The notes beneath the pieces are model-generated. The model did not search any database. It saw nothing but the letters and a program-made list of their open reading frames with translations, and was not told the origin of the DNA. Position numbers and translations under genes: made by a program. From Jaapia argillacea MUCL 33604 (Eukaryota > Basidiomycota > Agaricomycetes > Jaapiales > Jaapiaceae), in NCBI GenBank assembly GCA_000697665.1, contig KL197733.1, positions 220,218 to 284,217 on the forward strand: a DNA stretch of 64,000 nt. Reading direction: 5' to 3'. Within the stretch, counting starts at the first letter, position 1, and each line of letters begins with the position of its first letter. Positions 45,619 to 56,735 of the stretch are shown here, piece by piece.

Positions 45619-46797
45619 TCACTCCATAGGGTTTGTCCTTCCAGCCTGTAACTCTTCATCAGTAAAAAATTCGCACAAAGTCAGGACGAAACTTGCCTGA
45701 TCCTCCCCACCTTCCGTACAACCACAAAGCCAATCCGTCCACCATCTGGTAGGCTTGTCATCATCTACTTGTCTGGGACGCTTGGCATCAGGCGGAGGTA
45801 TCGGTTCCGGAGCCTGATTCGCGACAGGTGTGCCAGTACGAGGGGGAGGAGACCGAGGTCGAGGAAGGTCAAGAGGGGCTGGTTTGGGTGGAGGGGGTTT
45901 CAAATGAGATTGCTTCGCTTGTAATATCGGACGCCCGTCTCTAGGTTGCAGCCTGGGCGAAAGAAGATTCGAATCTTTTGATAATAATGCAGGTGGTGAT
46001 ATAGGAGATTCTTGCATAACGGCCGTTTCTTGGTGGGAGTCATCGAAAGGTGATAGGGTGGACGCGTCTGGTTTAGCTTTGGAGCGTGAGGGATTGGCGA
46101 ATGGGTTTGTATTTTCGTCTGGGTCTGGGGTTGGTGATCGGATAGAGGGTGTGGGGGAGTTGGCTGCGGACATGGCGGGGCTGCCGTGAATGTCATCGAG
46201 GGGTACGACATCCTCTGAAGGGCGGGATCGTAGAACCGCGTGAGTGCCTACGCCGTCTTTTGGTGCTCGACTTGAACGCTTGTTCCATAAAAGACTCGTT
46301 CGACGGACCACGTCCCCAATTACAGAAGACTGTGAACCATTTCCAGATTCGCGCGCAGCTCTCCGACGTTCTCGTTCTGCGATCTCCCAACGTCTCAAGT
46401 TCTGAAAATGCAGTGGAGGGTTGATCTAGATAATTGAATGAGGTCAAACGCGACGTACCTCCTCCACCCTTCGGTTTTCAGCTTCCTCATCAGTCATAGG
46501 TGGGTACCCTTCCAAGCCACCGCCTTCCAAATCCTCTTCCATTTCTTCTGGTTCTTCTACGAACGGCTCGTCGCTCTTGACGGTATCATACGAAGGTTCC
46601 TGCATTGCTGCTCTCCCTTTTCCCTTCCAATCATTCCCGTTCGAATTTCGGGGTTGTTGATGTTCGTGATCCAAGTCGGACAACGCCCAAGCCCCAGCTC
46701 GGCTCAGATCTTCTTCAAGAACAGGTGAGGCAGATGGAGAAGGCAAAGGCTGGGGATCTAAACGCGTCGACCTCGTCGCGGGTGATAGAGATGTCAT
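45619..46797 (-). CDS. Conserved fungal protein with C-terminal WW..CGC motif
   Basis: Exons 46797-46459, 46401-45697 and 45645-45619 on the minus strand give 356 aa. Most of the chain is low-complexity and disordered, rich in Pro, Ser, Asp and Glu (for example PPPPKPAPLDLPRPRSPPP). Two short conserved parts stand out: a basic coiled helix (NLRRWEIAERERRRAARE) and the C-terminus, TRWWTDWLCGCTEGGEDQ joined to AGRTNPME. The last intron has a GC donor (CAG|GCAAGT..TTACAG); it is 51 nt and free of stops, so retention would add 17 residues inside the conserved tail. The Cys/Trp-rich end may be a membrane- or partner-binding site; function unknown. Confidence 0.78.
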
Positions 46798-47127
46798 GGG
46801 TGTCGTTGTCGCCAAGTTGGGGAACACAGCAATGATTGCAACTCCCAAGGGACCACAACAATGTAAACTTTGGATGTGAAAGACACGGGAGCAGAGTGAC
46901 GCATACAGCTAATTGCGCAAAAGTTCGGTCTTTCTTTTGGACTGCGGCAGCGAGCGGCCGTAAGCTGAATTATCCAACGTAAAGTACCCTCACACAACTC
47001 CACAAACTGAGAAACAGGGTGAAAATAGTGATCTGCTGGGAACCAGTCCTCGTCCATAGACTAACTACTACTGTAAATACTGCACACATCCCACCATCCA
47101 TCAGGTCCCTTCCTGATGGAACCCCGC
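46798..47127. other. Intergenic region
   Basis: 330 bp between two minus-strand genes; no exon recognised. Confidence 0.35.
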
Positions 47128-48527
47128 TCAAAACCGGCCGGGCTTATAATCGTTTATTTGAACGCTCATCCCATCATCATCGAACACGGTATCATCCCCG
47201 TCGTAATGGTCTCTCATATGCATACCCTTGTGGCCATCGACACTACTGTGGTTGACCAAGGGTGCATGAGAGTCATCGGTGTATATCGAGCCACCAGGAC
47301 TGCCGGTTCGGGGGAGGTTGAGGAGGGAGGCGTTGGCGGTCTCCCGCATTTGGATGATGTTTTGGCGGAAGGCATTCTGTCGGGGAGGAAGCGGTAGCTT
47401 AAGAACCTCGATAATAGAGAAAAGGTCAAAAGTACCTGTTCGCGCCAGTATTGGACACGTTTCTCTCGTTCAGTGTCACGCTGTTTGCCGTGGAGGTAGA
47501 ACATCCCGAAGAGGGTCCCAAACATTCCTGACCATGACAGCCAATCAACAAAACAGTCAGCTTTAAAGAGAATGAGATTCACCTCCAAACATGGCAATTA
47601 CTAGGATCACATAGATCCATGTTGGGTAGGTATTAGGTGTATCGGCGTCCTTGCCGCAAACTCCAGAGGAAAGACAATTATACGAGGTGCATCTAATGAA
47701 GTGATCAGAGTGGAGAGAGGTCGTTGATAAACTGTGTGTACTCCTTGTCACCCCCGCAGGCTGCATTTAGGTCCTTGGTTTGCATGCACACCTGTTTCGT
47801 GGTATCGCAATATGAACCCGTCTTGCAATTATCACTGAACGTCAACGGTCTGAGTATTGGATCATTGAAAGATGGGTTATAGAAATATATACCGAGAAAC
47901 GATGTTGATAAACTCCCCGCCTGTTGTATAGCCGATGTATGGGGTATTCTCCACGACGCATGGTTGACCAACGGTAACATTGGCCCACCTACGGTTCACA
48001 ATTAAGGTCAATAGATACGGAATCTCCAGATTGGACTTACATGCACTTCGCATTCAGACAAACTGAGCCGTTAAAATTAAGGCCACGTCCAAGGGTATCC
48101 GCCAGCTCCAGATAATTCGGAGGTGGCTGGCACTCATCTACACCACATAAATCAGCCCATCGACATAGCCTGACCCCAAAGAACAAAAATCCTCACCATC
48201 CCGATTCAACTGACAAGGACTTCCAACGGGTAACAACGCCTGACACGCATCCTCCTCATCCGGACAAAACTGTCCAGCAGGACATCTATTCGGTAAGTGC
48301 TGATTATCCTGTGAATATCCAAACGGGAATATATCTCTTCTACACCCTTTCAGCACGCAAGTATTGTTGGCAGCGCAGTAGGTTACGGAATCGCAGTCGG
48401 TCCAGAATTGGTAGGTACCGGTTTGTAGACGGCTGTCGCCAGGGTTGCAGGCTCCGCCTTTGGCGACGCTGCCTGCGTCGACTAAGACGGCGGTGAGGAA
48501 AAGGAGTGTGGAGGGCAGAAGAAACAT
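47128..48527 (-). CDS. Single-pass cysteine-rich membrane protein
   Basis: Seven exons (48527-48197, 48137-48041, 47988-47893, 47834-47742, 47692-47583, 47527-47436, 47376-47128), 355 aa. A signal peptide (MFLLPSTLLFLTAVLVDA) is followed by about 190 residues with many regularly spaced cysteines, such as FWTDCDSVTYCAANNTC, RCPAGQFCPDEEDACQ, DNCKTGSYCDTTKQVC and CTSYNCLSSGVCG, like a Dickkopf/EGF-type disulfide fold. One membrane helix follows (WIYVILVIAMFGGMFGTLFGMFYL in two exons), then a basic stop-transfer (HGKQRDTEREKR) and a cytosolic tail of about 100 residues with Asp/His-rich stretches. This is a type I surface protein conserved in basidiomycetes as far as I recall. Ligand and role are unknown. 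Confidence 0.83.
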
Positions 48528-48741
48528 TTGTGTAAACCGCCTGCGATGTGGATTAGTTGGTGGACCAGAGTAAAGAGATGTTGTGTCCAAAACGTCGGTG
48601 GCTGAAGCCCGAAATCTTGGCTGCGGCGTCTACAGACCATCACCGTCCTTGTCAGTCTGCGGGGACTCTTTTCCAACGTTTTCATGCAAGTTTGGCTCTC
48701 AAAGGTCGGACATACCATCTACCTGTACCCTCAAGTGAAAA

Positions 48742-50507
48742 ATGCCACCGCGACGCATCTCCGATGTCAATTACATGGACGTCGACTCCGATTCTGATGT
48801 ATCAATCGTAGACGACGATGACTTTGGAGGTCGAAACAAAAAGGGTAAAGGGAAAGCTACAGACAAGAAAAAGAAAGACAAGGGAAAATCTAAAGCCAAA
48901 GAGGTGAGTACCCACTCCTGATCATAGTATCCTAGCGTGACCCCTAAAGTGCTACTTTCCCCGGCGTGTTCAAGCAACCCTATGCTTGGGAGGCATCATA
49001 CACACGTTCTTGGGATACAGTCCAAGAAGATGAAGCCGGTAGTCTCCAAACAGCCGTTGCAGACTTAATGGCTCGAAGTCGCCGACGTCGGTAAGTCCCC
49101 CATCCTCCCTCACCCTCGCCCACTCACTCCGTACTAGACTTCTCGCACCATCGGGTGCAATCCGCCGCACGATAATCCGCCACCTAATCCTAATCCTCGA
49201 CCTCTCATCCTCAATGCTCGACCGCGACATGCGTCCAAACCGATTCGACCTCACACTCGAATACGCTCGTGAATTCATCGTTGAATGGTTTGACCAGAAC
49301 CCTCTTGGACAGATTGGAGTGGTGGGTATGAGATCTGGACTGGGTGAGAGGTTGGGTGAGATGTCTGGTAAATGCATTCCTCGCTTTTTTCTTGGAGCGA
49401 GTTCTGATGAGGTGGGTTCATTTGTCAGGTAGCCCGCAAGATGTCCTGAAATCCATCTCTGAACGACATAAAATCGAACCAGCTGGAGAACCAAGCTTAC
49501 AAAATGCCATCGAGATGGCACGAAGTAGCATGAGGTACCTCTCCCCCCTCCCTCCCTCCCTCCAACCCTTCCACTCAAAATTCACCCATTTCCATTCCTC
49601 TTAAGCCACCTACCAACCCACTCCTCCCGCGAACTCCTAATAATCTACGGCTCCCTAACAACCGTAGACCCAGGCAACATCCACGAAACCCTCGCCTCCT
49701 GCATCAAAGATAAAATCCGGGTATCAATCGTTTCTCTAGCAGCGGAGATGAAGATCTGTCGGGAATTCAGTGATAAAACCGGTGGTGAGTAACCCCTCAC
49801 CCACCTCCCCTTCCCCCGTCCCAATTATTTTGGGTGTTAAATGGGTCTGTCTGATGTCTGGTTCTCTCGCCAAGCAAAGGTCAATTCGGCGTAGCGATGA
49901 ACGAAGGACACTACAAAGACCTCCTCTTCGAGTTAATCCCTCCTCCCTTCCTCCGCTCCACCACCACCACCACCTCCTCCTCCACCAAACAAACCACCTC
50001 AATCCCAGCAGACCTAATGCTAATGGGTTTCCCCACCCGTCTCCCCCCAACCTCCGCACCAGCCTTATGCGTCTGCCACAGCGCCCTCAAAAGTGAAGGT
50101 TTCTTATGTCCGAGATGTGGAGCGAAAGTTTGTGATGTACCGACTGATTGTGATATTTGTGGGTTGATGATTGTGAGTTCGCCGCATTTGGCGAGGAGTT
50201 ATCATCATTTGTTTCCTGTTAAAGGATACATTGCCGTGTGAGTCTTCTTCCTTCCCCTCCCTCTTTTTTTGGGGGTGAACATGCCACTGATGAACCATCC
50301 AGGACCACCCTGCAAGACTCCCCTCCACCCTCCCAAAACTGCCACGCCTGCGCCCGTCCTTTCCCCCCACCCATCACCTCTACTATATCAGAAGGCATGA
50401 GCCCACTCTCCCGATACAAATGTCCAGATTGCAATAATGATTTTTGTACGGAATGTGATGTGTTCGTGCACGAGGTCGTACATTGTTGTCCGGGATGTGG
50501 GAAATAG
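48742..50507 (+). CDS. SSL1: TFIIH core subunit SSL1 (p44)
   Basis: Seven exons (48742-48903, 48975-49090, 49138-49367, 49429-49534, 49606-49784, 49880-50237, 50303-50507), 451 aa. The acidic then Lys-rich N-terminus is followed by the vWA-like domain: [18 protein letters not shown] with the DxSxS site, [29 protein letters not shown], and [18 protein letters not shown] zinc-binding segment ([31 protein letters not shown]) and the C-terminal C4C4 RING-like domain ([27 protein letters not shown]) complete it. SSL1/p44 binds and stimulates the XPD helicase in transcription and nucleotide-excision repair. All metal ligands appear present. Confidence 0.95.
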
Positions 50508-50808
50508 TCGAGGAGGGGAAGGGATCGGAACAAGGGATTATAACTACCAACCTTCCATTTTTGTAACGAACGATGATCGATCACTTTGCACTTACAATAG
50601 ATGATTCACTTTTGCGTTTTACCTCACTTGGTTCACCAACCCAGTCTCAGCAAAAGCATAAAAGGTGGGTATAATATATGAATCCAACCATACCAGAACT
50701 CTATTACAATGAAAAAATAACATAAAGACGTTCCATAATGATATGTATCTATCCTCTTTGCTTTCACATCCGCCAACCAACTTTTCCTTTTCCCTCACTG
50801 ACCACCAC
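50508..50808. other. Convergent intergenic region
   Basis: 301 bp between convergent 3' ends; AT-rich, no exon recognised. Confidence 0.35.
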
Positions 50809-52900
50809 TCACGACTTCCACTCCCCAAACTCCTCTCCATCACCTTCAAGCGTAGCCTCAGAACTCGCACTCCTCCGATGTCCCAGAGTGTTCCTCGTCG
50901 GTCCACCACCTCTTTCCCTCCCCCTCTCGGGTTCGTCTCCAACAGGTTTCACATGCCCACTCCCACCCTCACCCTCATGCACCCCCTCACCCTCAATCGC
51001 ACCAACAAGCCCAACCCCCTCCTCGCCCGGTCCACCCACTCTCCCAACTCTCCCCACCCTCGAATCCACACCCCCATACCCGGGCCCATCTTCCTCATCC
51101 TCTTCTTCTTCATCTCCCAAAGACCAAACTAATCCTTCTCGAGCTCGTTCGGCGTGTTCAGGTTCATGCTCATCACCTCTCAACCCAACCATCTCGTCGC
51201 TTCCCATCGCCTCCTCATCGCCTCCCTTCCCTCTTCCTCTCCCCTCTCCCGCCCTTCCCCCAAGTCCCCTGGTACTATTCACAGCCCCAGCTCTACCCCC
51301 AGCCTCCGGCTTCTCAAAAGTCAACAACACAACTCCCAAAACAAGCACACAAATCGACAAGAAGATAAGCACCAATATCCAAGGTTTGTATGCGTTTGTT
51401 GAGTTGTTGAATATTAGGGAGTCGAGGAAGCTGGGGGTTTTGGGTGTTAGGTTTTCGTCTTTCGTCCAAGTGAAGGGGGAAAAGGAGGGGTGAAGGGTGC
51501 AAGGAGAGAGGGAGAAAAGGTGAAGAGAAGGAGGGAGGGAGAGGGAGGGAGAAGACATACCCAGTAGCAGTATAAACCCCATAAAACACCGGAACGACCA
51601 AAGTCGAATCATAAACCTTTAACCCTTTGTTCAAGCATACAATCTGTGCCACTGCTGTGACGCCTACCAAACCAAAACCAAGTGGGTCAGATTCGAGTTG
51701 AGTGGAGGGGGAAGGGAAAGGAGAGGAAAGACGTACCGAGCAAGACAAAAGTGAAGATGGAAGAAACGTGCAGGAATTGATTACCCGTATTCGAATGATT
51801 CAACGAATCCGAAATGAGTTTCACCCTAATCACAACAACATCAGCGCTACTGCCAAGGTTACAAAAAACAAGGACCGACATACCCAGCTTTAGCAAAAAC
51901 CAAACAACCCCCCGCCAAGCCCCCACCACAACAAGCCCACCCAATCCCAAGTGTCCAAGCAACAGTCTTATCACCCTTCCCCGCAACCCACCTCTCCAGC
52001 ACCTCCTTCCCCTTCAAATCCCACTTCCTCCATCCCCTCTTCAAACCCTCCCACCACCCTCCTCCCCCTCCTTTCCCCCTATCCACTCTCTCCGAAGCAC
52101 CCGTAAAACCTTCTGCCAAATCATCTTGGCGTGCAGTCAATACCGCATCGAGGGAAGAAGTGAATATGTATACGGAGATTAGGGCGAAAGACATGAAGAA
52201 GAAGAAGATGAGCCAGTTGGGGCGACGCCAGAGGGATGTTAGGTGGGATGCGGAGGTTGAGGATGAGAGGCCGGAGTTTATGGAGCCGAAGGCTACTATG
52301 CCTATTACGCCTAGGATGACTATTATCGTGCCCTGGGGCGACAAGGTGCGGGTAAGAGAGAGGTTAAGGGAGGATGGGAGAGGAGGGAGAGAGGGGGGGA
52401 CGTACGTAGATGTCGTTTCGAGTGACTGGAGTCCCTACTAGGAACCTCGCGAATAAGAAATTGAAAATGAGAGATGTGGAACCTAGTGGAGCGACGTATT
52501 CCGCTCGCATGTATTCAAGTGCGAGAGTTGAACCTATCAATTGGGATAGGCTGTAGAGGCCGACGTTAAATTGACTGCAACACATGTAGAGATGAAGGGG
52601 GAAGACGGACATGTAAAAAGTCATTCCGAGAAGCCATAGAGGTCTTAACCAATCCTTCCTCCTCGAAGCTTTAGGTATCGCACTCGTCCTGACCTACACA
52701 CACCAGGTATCAGCGCACATTCGCCATCGATTAATTACAACGAATGCACGTACATGATCCAATTTAGTGAGGTTGAGGCCCGCAGCGTTGAGTATGCTAG
52801 CAAGGGTTATGATAGCGAGGCCTATGATGAAAGCTACGACGGGGTTTGCATGATGAGCTGGTACGTCGTCTTCTTGTCTTGTTAGCAGGGGTATTGACAT
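50809..52900 (-). CDS. NIPA-like magnesium transporter
   Basis: Seven exons (52900-52754, 52693-52611, 52550-52406, 52332-51884, 51825-51737, 51663-51561, 51430-50809), 545 aa. The nine-helix NIPA core is visible: FIIGLAIITLASILNAAGLN, LSQLIGSTLALEYM, YVAPLGSTSLIFNFLFARFL, GTIIVILGVIGIVAFGSI, IFFFFMSFALISVYIF, WTLGIGWACCGGGLAGGCLV, VSSIFTFVLLG, VVPVFYGVYTATG and WILVLIFLSICVLVLGVVLL. A loop of about 60 residues lies between helices 5 and 6. The C-tail of about 160 residues is hydrophilic, Gly/Glu-rich and probably disordered. The intron 52610-52551 has no stop in frame; its removal is supported because the family has LSQLIGST right after the first helix of that exon. It is divergent from the Tcp11 gene with 215 bp between start codons. 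Confidence 0.88.
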
Positions 52901-53115
52901 GGTCGGGGAGGAAGGGGTTACGCAGTAAGTGGTGCCCGACCCACTTTGGTCTCGGAGGAAACACCGCGACTCGGATGCAAGGGTCAGCCGGGTGATGTCA
53001 TCGGCGCAGTGGTCCGTGGGAGACCCGGGAGTCTGGAGATAAGACTTGGTGGACCTGGTGGACCATCGAGACTCACTATGGCTCTGTAATCGCAACAGTC
53101 AGCTCTACCAACACA

Positions 53116-54796
53116 ATGACAGCCTCCTCCCCTCCCCAAACGACAGTCCTCCTCCCCCTCGACCTCCTCGACCTCCTAAACCAAACATACACCCTCCACA
53201 TCCTCGCCACAAACCCATCCACCCTCCTCCCCCCTTCCAAATCTCTCCTTTCTCTCTTATCCACCCCCAAACCATCCACAAACAATGTAAAGGAAACACT
53301 CCAAGACCGAATATCAGCAATAGTCTACCGCGCATTCTGGGATGAGGTACATTCCCTCCTTCCATCACTTAACCAACCCCTAATCTTACACATTCCAGGC
53401 ACTCGAATCCCTCTCATCCCCATCCCCCCAATCCCAACTCACAAAACTCCAATCTCTCTACACAGACATCCATACTTCCCTCATCCCCCTCTTACCCCCC
53501 TCCCATCCAATCCTCTCCACCCTCTCCAGCCCCATCTCCCCCTCATCTCCGTTATTCCAAACAGCCATAACAACCCTCCACCAAACCCTCCTCGCACTCC
53601 GTACCCGCTGCGCCCCATCCCGAGACTCCCAAATCGACTCCCTCCTCTCCAACCTATCTCAACCGAACCTCGGTCATGATCACGATCTACCGAAAGTAAT
53701 AGTCGAAACGACCAAAGGCATCCTCAAACTAACAGAAGAAATGAAATCAGATCTATCCTCTTTCATCCTCGGTTCCATGTCCGAACTCCAACTCCAACAA
53801 GTCATTATCAAAGAAGCGAGGGAACGAGAGCGGGGTATCATCTCGCAGTTATGGGGTGAGGAACGTGTTGTACGTGAATGGAAAGAGTGGGTAGGAAAGG
53901 GGGAGGGAGAGGGGAAGGAGAGGTTCGTGAAGAGGTTGATGAAAGCTTTGGGAGAGGGGGTACCAGTATCTTGTCCCCTGCCTAAACCTCTCGATTTGTC
54001 GCCGTCTACTTCCCCATCCACTGAACCGTCCTCTCCATCCACCGAAACTTCATCCCCCCCTCGCTCCTCTTCACCACCCTCGCCCACAAACACCCTCCCA
54101 CCCCCATTCCTCTTCACATCCCCATCCCTCCTCTCAATCCAAAACTACCTCCAAGCATTAACAATAACAGCTTCTCTCCGCTCTCTCGTTCGTCTCCCTC
54201 CCACCCAGCCCTCTAGTTTCGTAACGAGGGTATGGACTCTTCTCAAATCAGAAATATCAGAATCAACCGATCCGAGCTTAAAGTTCCCAACTCAAAGCCA
54301 AGGAGGAGGAGAATCAAACCCGACGAAATTGGTGAATTTGGCTGATGAAGTCGTACAAGCTTATAGACTTTCTCTCCCTCCGACCCAAGTTGACGAAGAT
54401 CGAGCCCAAGTCAAAGAGCGAGAAGAACAAGAAGGAAAGCTCCGAACCCTAGTAAACCTCACCGTAAAAACGAGTTCTCCAATTTACACCCTCCTCCAAA
54501 CTCGGCTCCTCTCTGCTCTCTCCTCCTCTCTCCTGTCGCCTCTCCCTTCCGTGGGTGTTGGGAAGATGAGCACAGGCGCAGGAACCACCGACAAAGACAA
54601 AACTTTTAGACCTAAAGTTTTCGTTGAAGGCACAGACCATCTCCGCCCCTTTGAAGGCGATCCTAGAGAAGTGGGAGTCGTGAAGGGATTCGAAGATCCC
54701 GTTCTGGTAGATGCTATAAGAGAAGTTGGGGAGATGATCAAGAGGGTCGAGTGGTGGATCCAAACGTGTTGGGGTGATCTCATTAATCACGAATAG
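53116..54796 (+). CDS. Tcp11-domain protein (SOK1-like)
   Basis: Exons 53116-53346 and 53399-54796, 542 aa. Family landmarks in order: LQDRISAIVYRAFWDEAL near residue 65, a helical stretch, ALRTRCAPSRDSQI matching the CAPxRD motif, and ILKLTEEMKSDLSSFIL with LQLQQVIIKEARERE. The region around residues 290-330 is a Ser/Pro/Thr-rich insert (PSTSPSTEPSSPSTETSSPP). The C-terminus is ..DAIREVGEMIKRVEWWIQTCWG. Tcp11 proteins include yeast Sok1, which acts in cAMP/PKA-linked growth control. This identification rests on those motifs; overall similarity in the family is low. Confidence 0.85.
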
Positions 54797-54940
54797 TTTC
54801 AAACGGGGTCAGACGATCTTGGGAGTGGTAGAAGAGCGGTTTCGTGTTACTTACTCGTTTCCCGTGACGTTAGAACATACCATACCATACCACATCTACT
54901 CTACCACTTGAATACATAATACCTCCCCACCGCACCACCC

Positions 54941-56487
54941 TCAAACCTTCCCCCTAGAACTATACCAAACCCCCTCCCCATCCCCCCCACCAACAGCTCT
55001 AGCAAATTTCAACAACAACTTATCCCTCTCTTTCCCATCGACAGCTACACCCTCCAAAAAGGGATACAAATCTTCTGCGCGCCAACGGGGGCGAGTGAGG
55101 AAGAGGTCGGAGAAGCGGGTGGAGGGGTCGGGGGGGAGGGAGGAGGAGGGGAAGTAAGTTAGGCTTGGGGAGGTAAGGGGAGGGTGGGAGAGGTAGTTGC
55201 CCTGCGGGTGGGGTGAAGGTGCAGTTAGTATTGGGATGGGAGGGCAGGGCAGGGCAGGGGGGGGGGACGTACGGTTAGGAGGGAGAGGGAAAGGGAGGAG
55301 GAGAACGTATCTCCTATTTCTTCTCTCCATTTCGAAAGGAATAAATCTTGTCTGATCGGTTCGTCCTACACCCACCCACTCAGCATCTCACACACCACCC
55401 ACACACAAAAAGAGAAGAACTGACTTTATGATTCCGAAGAATCCCCAACCCAATTTCTTTAACCACACTTTCCACATCCATACTCCACTTCTCCTCTTTC
55501 TTCTCTCCTGTCGTCCTTTCGGGAGTGATCTGTCCGAACCAGAGCATGACCTGCCTACAAACTTCCCTTCTAATCTCATGTTCCTCAAGGAGCGTAATAG
55601 TGAGTTCGTCCACCGGAGCCGCAGAATGCGGGAGGGAGAGAGATACGAGGGTGTTTAAGAGGAGGGTTAGGATGGTGGTTAGGGAGGACGGACGTAGGGG
55701 TCGGAGGGTACCTACAAAGGAAAGGGCGGGGGTTGGTTAGTGAGTGGGGGGAAGGGAGGAGGAGGGGGAAGGGGACCGTTGATCTGAAGTATCCGCCTAT
55801 CTCGTAACCCCCGCTCAAGCTCGTATTCACTAGCTTGTATCTCTCGTCTCGCATCTTCCAAAGTCAACTTCTTCACACCGCTAGGTTTCTTAACCTCCAA
55901 ATGCACCAAAGTCAAACTCCATCAACCCCAAACTGGAAAACCCACTAACCTGGCTCATCCCACCAACCTCCTCATCACTGCCCATCTCCACATCCCCATC
56001 CCCATCCCACTCGGGTCCACCCTCCTCTAAATCCCCATCAATATCATATTCCAACCCTTTCAACAACCCACCCAACCTATCCAATTTAGGCACACAAGGC
56101 ACCACTTCCAACACCTCACTCACTTGATCTCTAATCACCACCACCTCCTTCCCTTCCCCCTCCCCATCCCCATCATTGACTTCCTCTCCATACTCGGGTG
56201 CCGTGACGATACAAATAGAGTTGGAAAGCACCACAGAACGGAGAGTGTACGTCTTATTCTGTGTGCAGAGGACAGCGTCATCCGTTGGATGACCTTTGAT
56301 AGTTAGATTTGGGCTATATAGAACCGTTAGCGATCTCGCATGGTGGAAGGTTTGGATTGGGAACGAACCTGGTAGAATTCTCGATGGATGTCTCGATAAG
56401 TTTGAGGAGATCTGGGGGGAGCTCAAGGAGTCTGAAGGACCCGTTGTCGCTTCGGTCGGCGCCAAACCTGACTTCGCATCCAGTCAT
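54941..56487 (-). CDS. DCC1: Sister chromatid cohesion protein DCC1
   Basis: Six exons (56487-56369, 56313-55950, 55894-55777, 55711-55425, 55365-55273, 55201-54941), 413 aa, the usual length. Features: an N-terminal RLLELPPDLLKLIE segment, LTIKGHPTDDAVLCTQNKTY with LRSVVLSNSICIV, an acidic loop (EEGGPEWDGDGDVEMGSDEE), and winged-helix repeats at the C-terminus with RHEV-like EEHEIRREVCRQVMLWFG and RWRAEDLYPFLEGVAVDGKE. DCC1 is part of the Ctf18-Dcc1-Ctf8 RFC-like clamp loader that acts on PCNA during replication and cohesion. The intron after exon 2 is stop-free in one frame up to a TAA, so retention would truncate the protein. Confidence 0.9.
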
Positions 56488-56735
56488 TGTGGTGTGGTAT
56501 GCAGTTGCCCCGAGTCGTGCTCGACGAGTAAAATGTAAATAAACAGGGACGCGTCGCGCTCGGTCACACTACTTATCGCGATCGGTCACAAGCGTGACTT
56601 CAGTGTCCTGACTATAAGTATACTGATCCATTACAAAATCTACAATAACGACACTTCAATCCACCCTTCCATTAAGCAGACAAGCCGCACATAAACAAAA
56701 CCACAACACATCATCAAATCCCCACCCTCTATCTC

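Noticed and set aside
49737-50059. Antisense frames in the SSL1 gene
   Set aside because: They are shadows of SSL1 exon 6 with Pro/Arg-biased composition.
50738-51493. 251-codon plus-strand Ser/Pro-rich frame
   Set aside because: It is antisense to the acidic tail of the NIPA-like gene, whose Gly/Glu codons read as Pro/Ser on the other strand.
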